Source: CALCHX01 sp035761165 (GTDB lineage: Bacteria > Gemmatimonadota > Gemmatimonadetes > Gemmatimonadales > Gemmatimonadaceae). From it: a stretch of 12,143 nucleotides of DNA. Each line of letters opens with the position of its first letter. Positions within the stretch are counted from its first letter, which is position 1. The notes under the pieces were generated by a model, which saw only the letters and a list, made by a program, of their open reading frames with translations, had not been told where the DNA came from and ran no database searches. The position numbers were made by a program, and so were the translations under genes. The stretch is taken from the NCBI GenBank assembly GCA_035761165.1, contig DASTRO010000091.1, positions 1 to 12,143 of the forward strand, given 5' to 3'. This document shows positions 1 through 7,987 of this stretch, in pieces.

Positions 1-230
1 CCGGGCGTGAGCAGCGCCCAGAGGATCGACTCGACGAACGCCGTGGCCACCGGCACCGACCAGAAGGTGAGCTCGGAGCGTCCGCCACGCGGATCGAAGA
101 CGCGGTTGGCGATGGTGACGAGGGCGAGGAGGAGCCAGAACGCCCCGACGAAGAGCCACTCGCGCCGGGTCAGCGCCATCCCCGGCGCCGGCGCCGCCTC
201 GGGGCGCTCGTCGGGCGTCAGCGGCTGCAT
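1..230 (-). CDS. N-terminus of a LytS/YehU-like membrane sensor histidine kinase (partial)
   Basis: Only the first 76 codons lie in the window; the gene continues past base 1. ATG is at 230-228, preceded on the minus strand by an AGAGGA-type ribosome site about 5 bases away. The product starts with a short acidic, Pro/Ala-rich cytoplasmic stretch. A first membrane segment follows (WLFVGAFWLLLALVTIANRV), then a short loop (DPRGGRSELTFW) and the start of a second hydrophobic segment (VPVATAFVESILWALLTP). This arrangement is typical of the N-terminal membrane domain of LytS/YehU-type kinases, which carry a HisKA_7TM/His_kinase (PF06580) domain and usually act with a LytTR response regulator. The kinase domain is outside the window, so the family call rests on general resemblance; another multi-pass membrane protein is possible. 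Confidence 0.5.
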   Translation of the reverse strand, partial: MQPLTPDERPEAAPAPGMALTRREWLFVGAFWLLLALVTIANRVFDPRGGRSELTFWSVPVATAFVESILWALLTP

Positions 231-545
231 GCCGTCCTCTTCGGTTCGATCGGTCGTGCCGGGGCCATACACATAAGCATACGGCTCGCCCGCGCCCCGA
301 CCAGCGCCGCCGTCACGAGCCGCACGGGCGCGTGCATGGATGGCACGAGCCGCGAAGGAACGGCGGCGGCGCCGTGCCCCCGGCCCCACCCCGGGCGGCC
401 AGGGCACCCGCCACCGGCCGCGACCGGCGGCCAGCGGCGGCCAGCGGCCGCGACCGTGGGTCCGACGTCGCTCCTCCTGACGCTCACATCTTGACAACCA
501 AGAGGAGACACCCCATCCTCGGCCACCTTCCACACGGCGGCGGCG
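231..545. other. divergent intergenic region between the kinase and padR
   Basis: I see no credible gene in these 315 bases. The stretch around 267-283 is unusually AT-rich for this window and reads CGTATGCTTATGTGTATGG on the minus strand, so it probably holds the kinase promoter. Between 414 and 456 there are short direct repeats: the 10-mer GGCGGCCAGC twice in tandem (426-435 and 436-445), flanked by two copies of CGGCCGCGACCG. The right side holds the padR promoter candidate listed separately. No palindromic PadR-type operator was recognised. Confidence 0.4.
491..519 (+). promoter_or_regulatory. candidate sigma70-type promoter for the padR-ADOP operon
   Basis: A perfect -35 hexamer TTGACA lies at 491-496. 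After a 17-base spacer comes CATCCT at 514-519, a poor -10 that matches the consensus at three of six positions. It lies 26 bases before the GTG start of the PadR gene. The -35 stands out in a GC-rich region, but the weak -10 keeps this tentative. An AAGAGGAGA stretch at 500-508 looks like a ribosome site but has no well-placed start codon. Confidence 0.35.
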
Positions 546-881
546 GTGAGCGAGACGAACACGGACGTCATCCAGGGCACGCTGGACATGCTGATCCTCA
601 AGACGCTCAGCCTCCAGCCCCTGCACGGCTACGGCATCGCCCGCCGCATCGAGCAGATCTCGCACGGCGTCTTCAAGGTCAACCCGGGCTCGCTCCTCAC
701 CGCGCTCCAGCGGCTCGAGCGCGCCGGCTGGCTCGACGCCGAGTGGCGCACGAGCGAGAACAACCGCCGCGCCAGGTTCTACGCGCTCACGCGCGCCGGC
801 CGCAAGCAGCTCGCGGTGGAGACGGCGGACTGGACGCGCCGCGCCGCCGCCGTCGCGCGCCTGCTCAGGGCGGAGGGCTGA
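546..881 (+). CDS. PadR-family transcriptional regulator (acidobacterial type)
   Basis: A 111-residue winged-helix DNA-binding protein. Residues 7-75 carry the PadR signature: QGTLDMLILKTLSLQPLHGYGIARRI, then an IEQIS/VNPGSLLTALQRLERAGWL helix-turn-helix core, a wing with EW.TSENNRRARFYALTRAGRKQL, and a short C-terminal dimerisation helix (about 90-108). (Residues broken here for brevity.) This matches the subfamily of short PadR proteins found next to ADOP permeases in Acidobacteriota and relatives (TIGR03433-like). The usual GSLYPALHRLE motif appears as GSLLTALQRLE. The start is GTG at 546 with no strong ribosome site; it is chosen because MSETNTDVIQGTLD aligns with the normal family N-terminus. 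The stop is four bases before the permease ATG, so the two genes are co-transcribed and PadR probably represses the operon. The inducer is unknown. Confidence 0.93.
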   Translation: MSETNTDVIQGTLDMLILKTLSLQPLHGYGIARRIEQISHGVFKVNPGSLLTALQRLERAGWLDAEWRTSENNRRARFYALTRAGRKQLAVETADWTRRAAAVARLLRAEG

Positions 882-885
882 GCCC

Positions 886-3516
886 ATGTCACTCTGGCGC
901 CAGCTCGCGCGCGGCCTCCGCGCGCTCACCCATCGGTCCGCCGCCGACCGGGACATCGCCGACGAGGTCCAGCACTATCTGGAGCAGGCCACGGCGGCGC
1001 ACGTGGCCCGCGGGCTCCCCCCGGCCGAGGCGCTGCGCGCCGCCCGGCTGGAGCTCGGCGGCGTGACGCGCGTGCGCGAGGAGGTGCGCGGCTACGGCTG
1101 GGAGAACGTGGTCGAGACCGGGCTCGCCGACCTGCGCTACGCGGTGCGCCGCCTGCGCGGCGCGCCGGGCTTCACGGCGGTCACCGTGCTCACGCTGGCG
1201 CTCGGCATCGGCGGCACGACGGCGATCTTCAGCGCCGTGCACCCGATCCTCTTCGAGCCGCTGCCGTACCCGCACGCCGAGCGGATCGTGACGGTGACCG
1301 ACGCCGCGGCCGACGGCACGTCCATCGACGTCACCTTCGGCACGTATCGCGAGCTGGACGCGCGGAGCCGGTCCTTCGCGGCGACGGCGGTGGCCAAGCC
1401 GTGGCAGCCGACGCTCGTCGGCCGCGAGCAGCCCGAGCGCCTGGACGGCCAGCGGGTGAGCGCGAGCTACTTCCGCGTGCTCGGCGTCGCGCCGGCGCTG
1501 GGGCGGGACTTCCTGCCGTCCGACGACCGCCCGCGCGGCCCGCAGGTGGTCATCCTCGCCCACGCGCTCGCGCGGCGGGTCGGCGCCGTCGTCGGGCAGC
1601 CCATCCGGCTCGACGGCAACGACTACCTGGTCGTGGGCGTCCTGCCGCCCGGATTCGAGAACGTCCTGCTGCCCTCCGCCGAGCTCTGGGCGCCGCTGCA
1701 GTACGAGACGTCGTTCGGGCCCAACGACCGCGAGTGGGGACACCATCTCCGGATGGTCGCCCGGCTGCGGCCGGCCGTCGACGTGGGCGACGCCGCGCGC
1801 GAGCTCGCGGCCATCGCTCGCACGCCGGTCGCGGACTTCCCGCGCGTGCCGTGGGCCTCGCTGGCGCAGGGGCTCCTCGTCGGCTCGCTGCAGCAGGACA
1901 TCACGCGCGGCGTGCGCTCGACGCTGCTCGCCGTGCTCGGCGCGGTGGTCCTGGTGCTCGCCATCGCGGGCGTGAACGTCACCAACCTGCTCCTCGCGCG
2001 CGGCGTGCAGCGGCGCGGCGAGTTCGCCATGCGGACGGCGCTCGGCGCGGGCCAGGCGCGGCTCACGCGCCAGCTGCTCACGGAGAGCCTCCTGCTCGCC
2101 CTCATCGCCGGCGCACTCGGCATGGCCGTCGCGGAGCTCGGCGTGCGCGCCGTGATCGCGCTCAGCCCGCCGGGGCTGCCGCGCATCGGCGCCATCCGGG
2201 TGGACGGGGCGGTGTTCGCCTTCGGCCTGCTGCTCACGACGCTGGTCGGCCTCCTGGTCGGCATCGTGCCCGCGCTGCAGGCCGCCCGCGGCGATCTCCA
2301 CGCGGCGCTCCAGCAGGCCGGGCGGCGCGCCGCCGGCAGCCACCGCCGGACGCGCGGCGGGCTCGTCGTGGCCGAGGTCGCGCTGGCGCTCGTGCTGCTC
2401 GTCGGCGCGGGGCTGCTCCTGCGCAGCCTGGAGCGGCTGTTCGCCGTGCCCGTCGGCTTCGACGCGTCGCACATCCTCACGATGCAGGTGCAGGTGACGG
2501 GCGAGCGCTTCCGGTCGGACAGCGCACGGAACCGCTTCTTCGCCCGGGCGCTCGACGAGGTGCGGCGCGTGCCCGGCGTCACGGCCGCGGGCTTCACCAC
2601 GCTGCTCCCGCTGAGCGGCGACCTCGACGTCTTCGGGGTGCGCTTCGAGGGGAGCACGCAGCCGGAGGACGGCGCCGCGCTGCGGTACGCGGTGACGCCC
2701 GGCTATCTGCAGGCGATGCGCATCCCGCTCCTGCAGGGGCGGACGCTCGACGCGCACGACGTGGCCGGGTCGCCGCTGGTCGCGCTCGTCAACGCGTCGT
2801 TCGCCCGGCGCAGCTTCGGGGACGGGGCGGCCATCGGGCGGCGCGTCCACTTCGGGCCGGACGACGACCGGTGGTACACCATCGTCGGCATCGTGGGCGA
2901 CGTGAAGCAGACGTCGCTGGCGGCCGGCGACGAGAGCGCGATCTACGTGACGCCGTCGCAGTGGAGCTGGACGGACCAGGTGATGTCGCTCGTCGTCCGG
3001 GCGCAGGGGGATGCGGCGGCGCTCACCCCCGCGATCCGGCGGGCGATCTGGTCGGTGGACCGCGACCAGCCGATCGTGCGCGTGGCGACGATGGACGAGC
3101 TGATCGCCCGGTCGCAGGCGGGGCGCCGGTTCGCCCTCGTGCTCTTCGAGGCGTTCGCGCTCGTGGCGCTGGTGCTCGCGGCGGCCGGCATCTACGGCGT
3201 CCTCTCCGGCAGCGTCGCCGAGCGGGCGCGCGAGATCGGGGTGCGCTCGGCGCTGGGGGCGTCGCGCGGGCGCATCCTGGCCCTGGTGCTGGGCCAGGGG
3301 CTGGGGCTCACCGGGCTCGGCGTCGCGCTCGGGCTGGCCGGGGCGGCGGCGGCCAGCCGGGCCATCGCCGCGATGCTCTTCGGCGTGTCGCGCCTGGACC
3401 CGGTGACGTATCTCGGCGTGGTCGGGCTGCTGGTGGCCGTCGCGGCGCTCGCCTGCGGGCTGCCGGCCTGGCGGGCCGCGCGGATCGACCCGGCGATCAC
3501 GCTACGGTCGGAGTAG
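886..3516 (+). CDS. ADOP-family ABC permease (MacB/FtsX fold, full length)
   Basis: An 876-residue inner-membrane protein with the complete ADOP layout. Residues 1-75 form the soluble N-terminal prefix domain (DIADEVQHYLEQ, then GLPPAEALRAARLELGG). The first half follows: a membrane segment at about 95-118, a MacB-type periplasmic domain (about 120-335) and a three-helix FtsX domain (about 345-465). The second half repeats this: a helix at 494-513, a periplasmic domain (about 515-745) and three helices at about 751-773, 798-822 and 842-862. It ends in the family-typical ARIDPAITLRSE. Length and order match full-length ADOPs of about 800-900 residues. The ATG follows a GGAGGG ribosome site (872-877) at 8 bases. 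There is no ATPase domain, so it must borrow an ATPase or work mechanically; substrate unknown. PadR is immediately upstream. Confidence 0.93.
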   Translation: MSLWRQLARGLRALTHRSAADRDIADEVQHYLEQATAAHVARGLPPAEALRAARLELGGVTRVREEVRGYGWENVVETGLADLRYAVRRLRGAPGFTAVTVLTLALGIGGTTAIFSAVHPILFEPLPYPHAERIVTVTDAAADGTSIDVTFGTYRELDARSRSFAATAVAKPWQPTLVGREQPERLDGQRVSASYFRVLGVAPALGRDFLPSDDRPRGPQVVILAHALARRVGAVVGQPIRLDGNDYLVVGVLPPGFENVLLPSAELWAPLQYETSFGPNDREWGHHLRMVARLRPAVDVGDAARELAAIARTPVADFPRVPWASLAQGLLVGSLQQDITRGVRSTLLAVLGAVVLVLAIAGVNVTNLLLARGVQRRGEFAMRTALGAGQARLTRQLLTESLLLALIAGALGMAVAELGVRAVIALSPPGLPRIGAIRVDGAVFAFGLLLTTLVGLLVGIVPALQAARGDLHAALQQAGRRAAGSHRRTRGGLVVAEVALALVLLVGAGLLLRSLERLFAVPVGFDASHILTMQVQVTGERFRSDSARNRFFARALDEVRRVPGVTAAGFTTLLPLSGDLDVFGVRFEGSTQPEDGAALRYAVTPGYLQAMRIPLLQGRTLDAHDVAGSPLVALVNASFARRSFGDGAAIGRRVHFGPDDDRWYTIVGIVGDVKQTSLAAGDESAIYVTPSQWSWTDQVMSLVVRAQGDAAALTPAIRRAIWSVDRDQPIVRVATMDELIARSQAGRRFALVLFEAFALVALVLAAAGIYGVLSGSVAERAREIGVRSALGASRGRILALVLGQGLGLTGLGVALGLAGAAAASRAIAAMLFGVSRLDPVTYLGVVGLLVAVAALACGLPAWRAARIDPAITLRSE

Positions 3517-3530
3517 CCGGGGCGCCCCTC

Positions 3531-3584
3531 GCGCCCACCGCGCCAGCCGCGCCCACCGCGCCAGCCACGCCCACCGCCCCCGCC
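3531..3584 (+). repeat. 18-bp tandem repeat after the ADOP gene
   Basis: Two exact copies of GCGCCCACCGCGCCAGCC lie at 3531-3548 and 3549-3566. A third, diverged copy (ACGCCCACCGCCCCCGCC) lies at 3567-3584. The array starts 15 bases after the permease stop codon and is pyrimidine-rich on the plus strand. It could arise by replication slippage; no function is evident. Confidence 0.85.
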
Positions 3585-3586
3585 GG

Positions 3587-3613
3587 CCGGGCGCCCCGCG
3601 CCCGGTGCGGGGC
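3587..3613 (+). terminator. candidate GC hairpin terminator for the padR-ADOP operon
   Basis: Two overlapping, mutually exclusive 7-bp hairpins are possible. One pairs CCGGGCG (3587-3593) with CGCCCGG (3599-3605). The other pairs GCCCCGC (3593-3599) with GCGGGGC (3607-3613). They lie downstream of the permease and upstream of the macA promoter candidate. No T-run follows, so intrinsic termination is uncertain; in DNA this GC-rich such hairpins also arise by chance. Confidence 0.3.
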
Positions 3614-3618
3614 CGCCA

Positions 3619-3656
3619 TTCGTGCCGCCCACGTGCCGTTCGTGACACGCACGTGC
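3619..3656 (+). promoter_or_regulatory. direct repeat with paired CACGTG sites upstream of macA
   Basis: TTCGTGCCGCCCACGTGC (3619-3636) and TTCGTGACACGCACGTGC (3639-3656) match at 15 of 18 positions, with a 20-bp period. Each contains the palindrome CACGTG (3630-3635 and 3650-3655). Two helical turns of spacing, just upstream of the promoter candidate at 3673, fits a tandem binding site for an activator or repressor. That role is inferred; the binding protein is unknown. Confidence 0.4.
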
Positions 3657-3672
3657 AAGTCGTTTCAGCGGC

Positions 3673-3701
3673 GCAACTTACGGCGGCCCCCGGGCGTATC
3701 T
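3673..3701 (+). promoter_or_regulatory. candidate ECF-sigma-type promoter of the macAB operon
   Basis: GCAACTT at 3673-3679 and CGTATCT at 3695-3701 resemble the AAC / CGT-containing -35 and -10 elements recognised by many extracytoplasmic-function sigma factors. There are 17 bases between AAC and CGTA. The -10 element is 54 or 69 bases before the two possible macA start codons. The same AAC-N17-CGTAT spacing recurs upstream of the histone-like gene. No sigma-factor gene is present in the window. Confidence 0.4.
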
Positions 3702-3767
3702 CCCTACGACGCCGGCTGCGCGCCGCTGGGGCGATGCGGGTCCGGGTGAACCATGACGGGGGAGACG

Positions 3768-5141
3768 ATGAGCAAGACGCGGATCACGCTGGCCGTCGCC
3801 GTAGTCGCTGCGGCGGGCGCGGGGCTCTGGTTCTATCAGCGCGCCGACGCCCAGGAGACGGCGTCGTTCCGCTTCGCGAGCGTGACGCGTGGCGACGTGC
3901 GGTCCACGGTGGCCGCCACCGGCACGCTGTCCGCCGTGCGCACGGTACAGGTGGGGACGCAGGTGTCCGGGCAGGTCTCGGCCATCTACGTCGACTTCAA
4001 CGACCGCGTGACGAAGGGGCAGCTCATCGCCCGCATCGACCCGACGCTGCAGCAGCAGTCGGTGCAGGATGCGGAGGCGGGGCTGGCCCGCGCCCAGTCG
4101 CAGTACGACCAGGCCAAGGCGGAGTACGACCGCCAGAAGCAGCTCTTCGACGCCAAGATCGTGACGGCGAGCGAGTTCGGCACCGCGCAGTCGAGCTACG
4201 AGGTGGCCAAGGCCAACCTCACGTCGGCGCGGATCTCCCTCGAGAAGGCGCACCAGAACCTGGCCTACACCAACATCTACGCGCCGATCGACGGCGTCGT
4301 CGTCTCGCGCGACGTGGACGTCGGGCAGACGGTGGCCGCCAGCCTCTCGGCGCCGCAGCTCTTCCTCGTCGCCACCGACCTGTCGCGGATGCAGATCCTG
4401 GCCACGGTGGACGAGAGCGACATCGGGCTGATCAAGGAGGGGCAGCCGGTGGCGTTCACGGTGCAGGCGTACCCGAACGAGAGCTTCACCGGCACGGTGG
4501 AGCAGGTGCGGCTGCAGTCCACGCTGCAGGACAACGTCGTGAACTACACGGCGGTGGTGAGCGTGCGGAATCCCGAGGGGAAGCTGCTGCCGGGGATGAC
4601 GGCGACGGTGGAGTTCCAGACCGGGTCGGCCGAGGACGTGCTGATGGTGCCCAACGCGGCGCTGCGCTTCCGGCCGACGCCGGAGATGCTGGCCGAGCCG
4701 GGCGCGATGGCGACGGAGCCGGCGCGACGCGGCGCGGCGGGCGGCGGCGACCAGCCGGAGGCGCGCGAGGTGGAAGGGGCGCGCGGCGCCAACGGCACGG
4801 CTCGGCGCGGCGGCGCGGCGCCGGGGGCCCCCCCCAACGGCACGATGCGCGACGCGGCCGGCGCGGCCGGCACCGGATCCCCGCGCGACGGCGCGAACGG
4901 CGGCATGAGCGGCGCCCCCCGCAACGTCGCCACGCTCTGGACCGTGAACGCGGCCGGCAAGCTCGTCCCCCACCGCGTGCGCACGGGGCTCAGCAACGGC
5001 CAGCAGACGCAGGTGCAGGGCCCCGACCTCGAGGCCGGCATGGAGGTCGTCATCGGCACCGCCATCGCCGAGGCGGAGAACGGCGGCACCGGCGGCAACC
5101 CGCTCGCCCCGCAGCGCGGCCGCGGCCGCCGCGGCTTCTGA
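3768..5141 (+). CDS. macA: MacA-like periplasmic adaptor (membrane fusion protein)
   Basis: A 457-residue HlyD/RND-type adaptor that would link the permease to a TolC-like outer-membrane channel. Residues 6-23 are a single N-terminal membrane anchor. Next come the first lipoyl half (about 62-92, VSGQVSAIYVDFNDRVTKGQ), a coiled-coil hairpin (about 94-165), the second lipoyl half (167-204, YAPIDGVVVSRDVDVGQTV) and a beta-barrel (205-283, ending KLLPGMTATVEF). A membrane-proximal domain at about 387-435 completes the fold. Between barrel and membrane-proximal domain lies an unusual low-complexity Gly/Ala/Arg/Asn insert (about 311-386), and the C-terminus is Gly/Arg-rich. ATG 3768 is preferred for its GGGGGAG upstream; ATG 3753, in frame, would add five residues. 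First gene of a three-gene operon. Confidence 0.9.
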   Translation: MSKTRITLAVAVVAAAGAGLWFYQRADAQETASFRFASVTRGDVRSTVAATGTLSAVRTVQVGTQVSGQVSAIYVDFNDRVTKGQLIARIDPTLQQQSVQDAEAGLARAQSQYDQAKAEYDRQKQLFDAKIVTASEFGTAQSSYEVAKANLTSARISLEKAHQNLAYTNIYAPIDGVVVSRDVDVGQTVAASLSAPQLFLVATDLSRMQILATVDESDIGLIKEGQPVAFTVQAYPNESFTGTVEQVRLQSTLQDNVVNYTAVVSVRNPEGKLLPGMTATVEFQTGSAEDVLMVPNAALRFRPTPEMLAEPGAMATEPARRGAAGGGDQPEAREVEGARGANGTARRGGAAPGAPPNGTMRDAAGAAGTGSPRDGANGGMSGAPRNVATLWTVNAAGKLVPHRVRTGLSNGQQTQVQGPDLEAGMEVVIGTAIAEAENGGTGGNPLAPQRGRGRRGF

Positions 5142-5159
5142 CGACGGAGAACGCTGACC

Positions 5160-5944
5160 ATGCCTGACACCACGACGCCGACCGGCACGTCCCGCCCCGT
5201 CATCCGGGTCGAGGACGTGAAGAAGGTCTACACGATGGGCACCAACAAGGTCTACGCGCTGCGTGGCGTGAGCCTCACGGTGCTCCCCGGCGAGATGATC
5301 GCCGTCATGGGCTCGTCGGGCTCCGGCAAGAGCACCCTCATGAACGTGCTCGGCTGCCTCGACGTCCCCACCGAGGGGCGCTACGTGCTCGACGGCACGC
5401 GCGTCGACGGGCTCTCCAAGAACCAGCTCGCCGACCTGCGCAACCAGAAGCTCGGCTTCGTCTTCCAGGGCTTCAACCTGCTGCCGCGCACGAGCGCGCT
5501 CGACAACGTCGAGCTGCCGCTCCTCTACGACCGCGCCGGCCGCTGGAAGAACACCAAGGAGCTCGCCGCCGAGGCGCTGCGGCGCGTCGGCCTCGGCGAG
5601 CGGCTCGACCACCACCCGAGCGAGCTCTCCGGCGGGCAGCAGCAGCGCGTCGCCATCGCTCGCGCGCTGGTCACCCAGCCCACGCTGCTCCTCGCCGACG
5701 AGCCCACCGGGAACCTCGACAGCCGCACGACGCTCGAGGTCATGGCGCTCTTCCAGGAGCTGAACGACCAGGGGATCACCATCCTGCTCGTCACCCACGA
5801 GCCCGAGGTGGCGCACTACGCCAAGCGCATCGTCGAGGTGCGCGACGGCCGCATCCTCCGCGACCATCCCGTGGAGAACCGCCGCCGCGCCGCCGCCGAC
5901 CTGCGCGAGCACGACGCCGAGGATGCGGCGGTGGAGGAGGCGGC

Positions 5945-5948
<4 letters not shown>
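5160..5948 (+). CDS. MacB/LolD-type ABC transporter ATP-binding protein
   Basis: A 262-residue cytoplasmic ATPase that powers the neighbouring permease. Complete motifs: Walker A GSSGSGKST (51-59), Q-loop Q103 in FVFQGFNLLPR, ABC signature LSGGQQQR (156-163), Walker B LLLADEPTGNLD (176-187) and H-loop VTHE (H213). MNVLGCLD and the LLPRTSALDNVELPL region are typical of the MacB/LolD (3.A.1.122/125) branch. A charged Ala/Glu-rich tail of about 25 residues extends past the usual domain end. The ATG lies 18 bases after the macA stop, with GGAGA about 8 bases upstream. The stop overlaps the next ATG by four bases (ATGA), indicating translational coupling. In E. coli MacB the ATPase and permease are one polypeptide; here they are two. 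Confidence 0.95.
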
Positions 5949-7165
<1,217 letters not shown>

Positions 7166-7309
7166 CGAGGGACGAGGGACCAGGGACCCGGAACCAGGCA
7201 GCAAGGGATGCGCCGCCTAGCGTCCCGTGGGTGTTCCTGCTTCCTGTTTCCTGCTTCCTGTTTCCTGCTTCCTGCTTCCTGCTTCCTGCTTCCTGTTTCC
7301 TGCTTCCTC
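7166..7309 (+). repeat. heptamer-array / core element, copy 1
   Basis: Begins one base after the macB stop. Left arm (7167-7208): six degenerate 7-mers, GAGGGAC, GAGGGAC, CAGGGAC, CCGGAAC, CAGGCAG, CAAGGGA. Core: GCGCCGCCTAGCGTCCCG at 7210-7227. Right arm (7233-7309): eleven 7-mers, nearly all CTTCCTG or TTTCCTG, the complement of the purine-rich arm. The arms are thus inverted relative to each other. The core recurs, reverse-complemented and with one mismatch, at 10582-10599. The arrangement is reminiscent of the heptanucleotide tandem repeats (STRRs) known from cyanobacteria, or of REP/BIME-like elements at gene ends. Function unknown. Confidence 0.85.
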
Positions 7310-7573
7310 GGCTCTTCCCCCCTCCCGCTCCTCGACCACCACGCCCCGCCCTCGCGGCGGCCGCGGAGCGGGCGCCGCGAGCACGACAGGACTGCCGCCG
7401 CGGATCACGCGGCGCGCCGGTGGCGCGACACGGATCGCTCGCGGCGCGGGGCCGGGCTTCGACGCGCCCGGGCCCGAACGGCGGGGGAGCGGCAATGCGG
7501 CGGAAGAGGCGCGGAGGCGTCGGATCGCTCCTCGGGGTGCCCACGGCTCCGTGCACCGGGGCTGGGACTGATC

Positions 7574-7653
7574 GGGGGTGGGCTCCTCAGCCCCTCTGGC
7601 TCCGTGCGCCGGACCAGGCGCGAGGAGGGGGGAGTGGAGAGGAGCCCACCCCC
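7574..7653. repeat. perfect 15-bp inverted repeat with 50-bp loop
   Basis: GGGGGTGGGCTCCTC at 7574-7588 is exactly complementary to GAGGAGCCCACCCCC at 7639-7653. It lies inside the larger nested inverted repeats. The loop contains the start of the degenerate tandem array. Confidence 0.8.
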
Positions 7654-7745
7654 AAGTAGTTCCGGTCCTGGCGCGAGGAGGTGTGGAATGGGTAGCACTC
7701 CACCCCAGCAGGTCCGCTCCTGGTGCGAGGAGGTGTGGAGCGGAG
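7598..7745 (-). repeat. degenerate tandem repeat of about 53 bp, three copies
   Basis: On the minus strand, CCTCCTCGCGCCTGG, CCTCCTCGCGCCAGG and CCTCCTCGCACCAGG recur at intervals of about 50 to 57 bases (near 7628, 7681 and 7733). Each except the last is followed by CCGG, and the units share GGGGTGGRSTSCT and CCAYWCC-like segments. A related unit (GGCTCCGTGC.CCGG) occurs in the opposite orientation at about 7545 and 7598. The copies are too diverged and irregularly spaced for a CRISPR array. Confidence 0.5.
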
Positions 7746-7987
7746 CGGAGCGATCCGTCGCATCCGGTTCCTCCGGCGCATCCGCTTCCCCCATGAGCGT
7801 GGATGCCCGCCCCCGACGCGAGGAGCCCAGGCGTACAGCGGAGCCGATCCGCGGCCGCTCCCGCGTGATCCGCGGCTGCCGTGTCGTCGCTCGGCGACCG
7901 TGGCACGCGCTGCGCGGTGAGGCGCGGGGGCGTCGGCGATGCGGCCGACGGCCGGACGAGGGCAGCGACGACCGGAGGGCTGGTCCC

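Larger units (their letters stand above)
7397..7876. repeat. nested inverted repeats forming a decayed palindrome
   Basis: Outer arms: GCCGCGGATCACGCGG at 7397-7412 is the exact reverse complement of 7861-7876. Middle arms: 7483-7530 aligns, with small gaps, to the reverse complement of 7748-7792; both read GGGGGA..GCGG..ATGCG and end in CGGATCGCTC. Inner arms: 7574-7588 and 7639-7653 are perfectly complementary. The outer and middle pairs share nearly the same centre (about 7636-7640). This looks like an old inverted duplication of a roughly 240-bp unit that has since diverged. It could be a non-autonomous mobile or dispersed repeat, or a long structured RNA; no transposase is nearby. Confidence 0.6.
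7310..7987. other. gene-free spacer rich in inverted and tandem repeats
   Basis: No convincing gene lies in these 678 bases. Open frames exist on both strands, but they are rich in Arg/Pro/Gly/Ser, match no recognised domain and run through the repeats. The content is a large nested inverted duplication (7397-7876), a degenerate tandem array (7598-7745) and a perfect 15-bp inverted repeat (7574-7588 with 7639-7653), all listed separately. The last 100 bases hold the leader of the FHA gene. Confidence 0.6.

Noticed and set aside
889..2850. 653-codon open frame on the minus strand opposite the ADOP gene
   Set aside because: Composition is dominated by Arg/Ala/Glu/His with no domain or membrane pattern; it is a by-product of GC-biased third positions of the well-supported ADOP gene.
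1401..3749. Long plus-strand frame overlapping the ADOP gene
   Set aside because: Frame-shifted copy of the ADOP coding region, almost only Arg/Ala/Gly/Pro; no start or ribosome site of quality.
3678..5912. 744-codon minus-strand open frame opposite macA and the ATPase gene
   Set aside because: It runs across two clear genes on the other strand, shows no recognisable domain, and has the His/Arg/Val/Leu-rich look of antisense GC-rich frames.
7233..7309. CRISPR array
   Set aside because: Units are 7 bp with no spacers, and no cas genes are present.
7598..7745. CRISPR array from the ~53-bp units
   Set aside because: Repeats are degenerate over their whole length with no alternation of constant repeat and unique spacer.
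7208..7987. N-terminal extension of the FHA frame upstream to 7208
   Set aside because: It would translate the heptamer repeats and the palindrome; the ATG at 7988 has a strong ribosome site and begins right at the FHA domain.
7310..7987. Insertion sequence or transposon
   Set aside because: No transposase frame and no target-site duplication could be found, so only a repeat structure is claimed.
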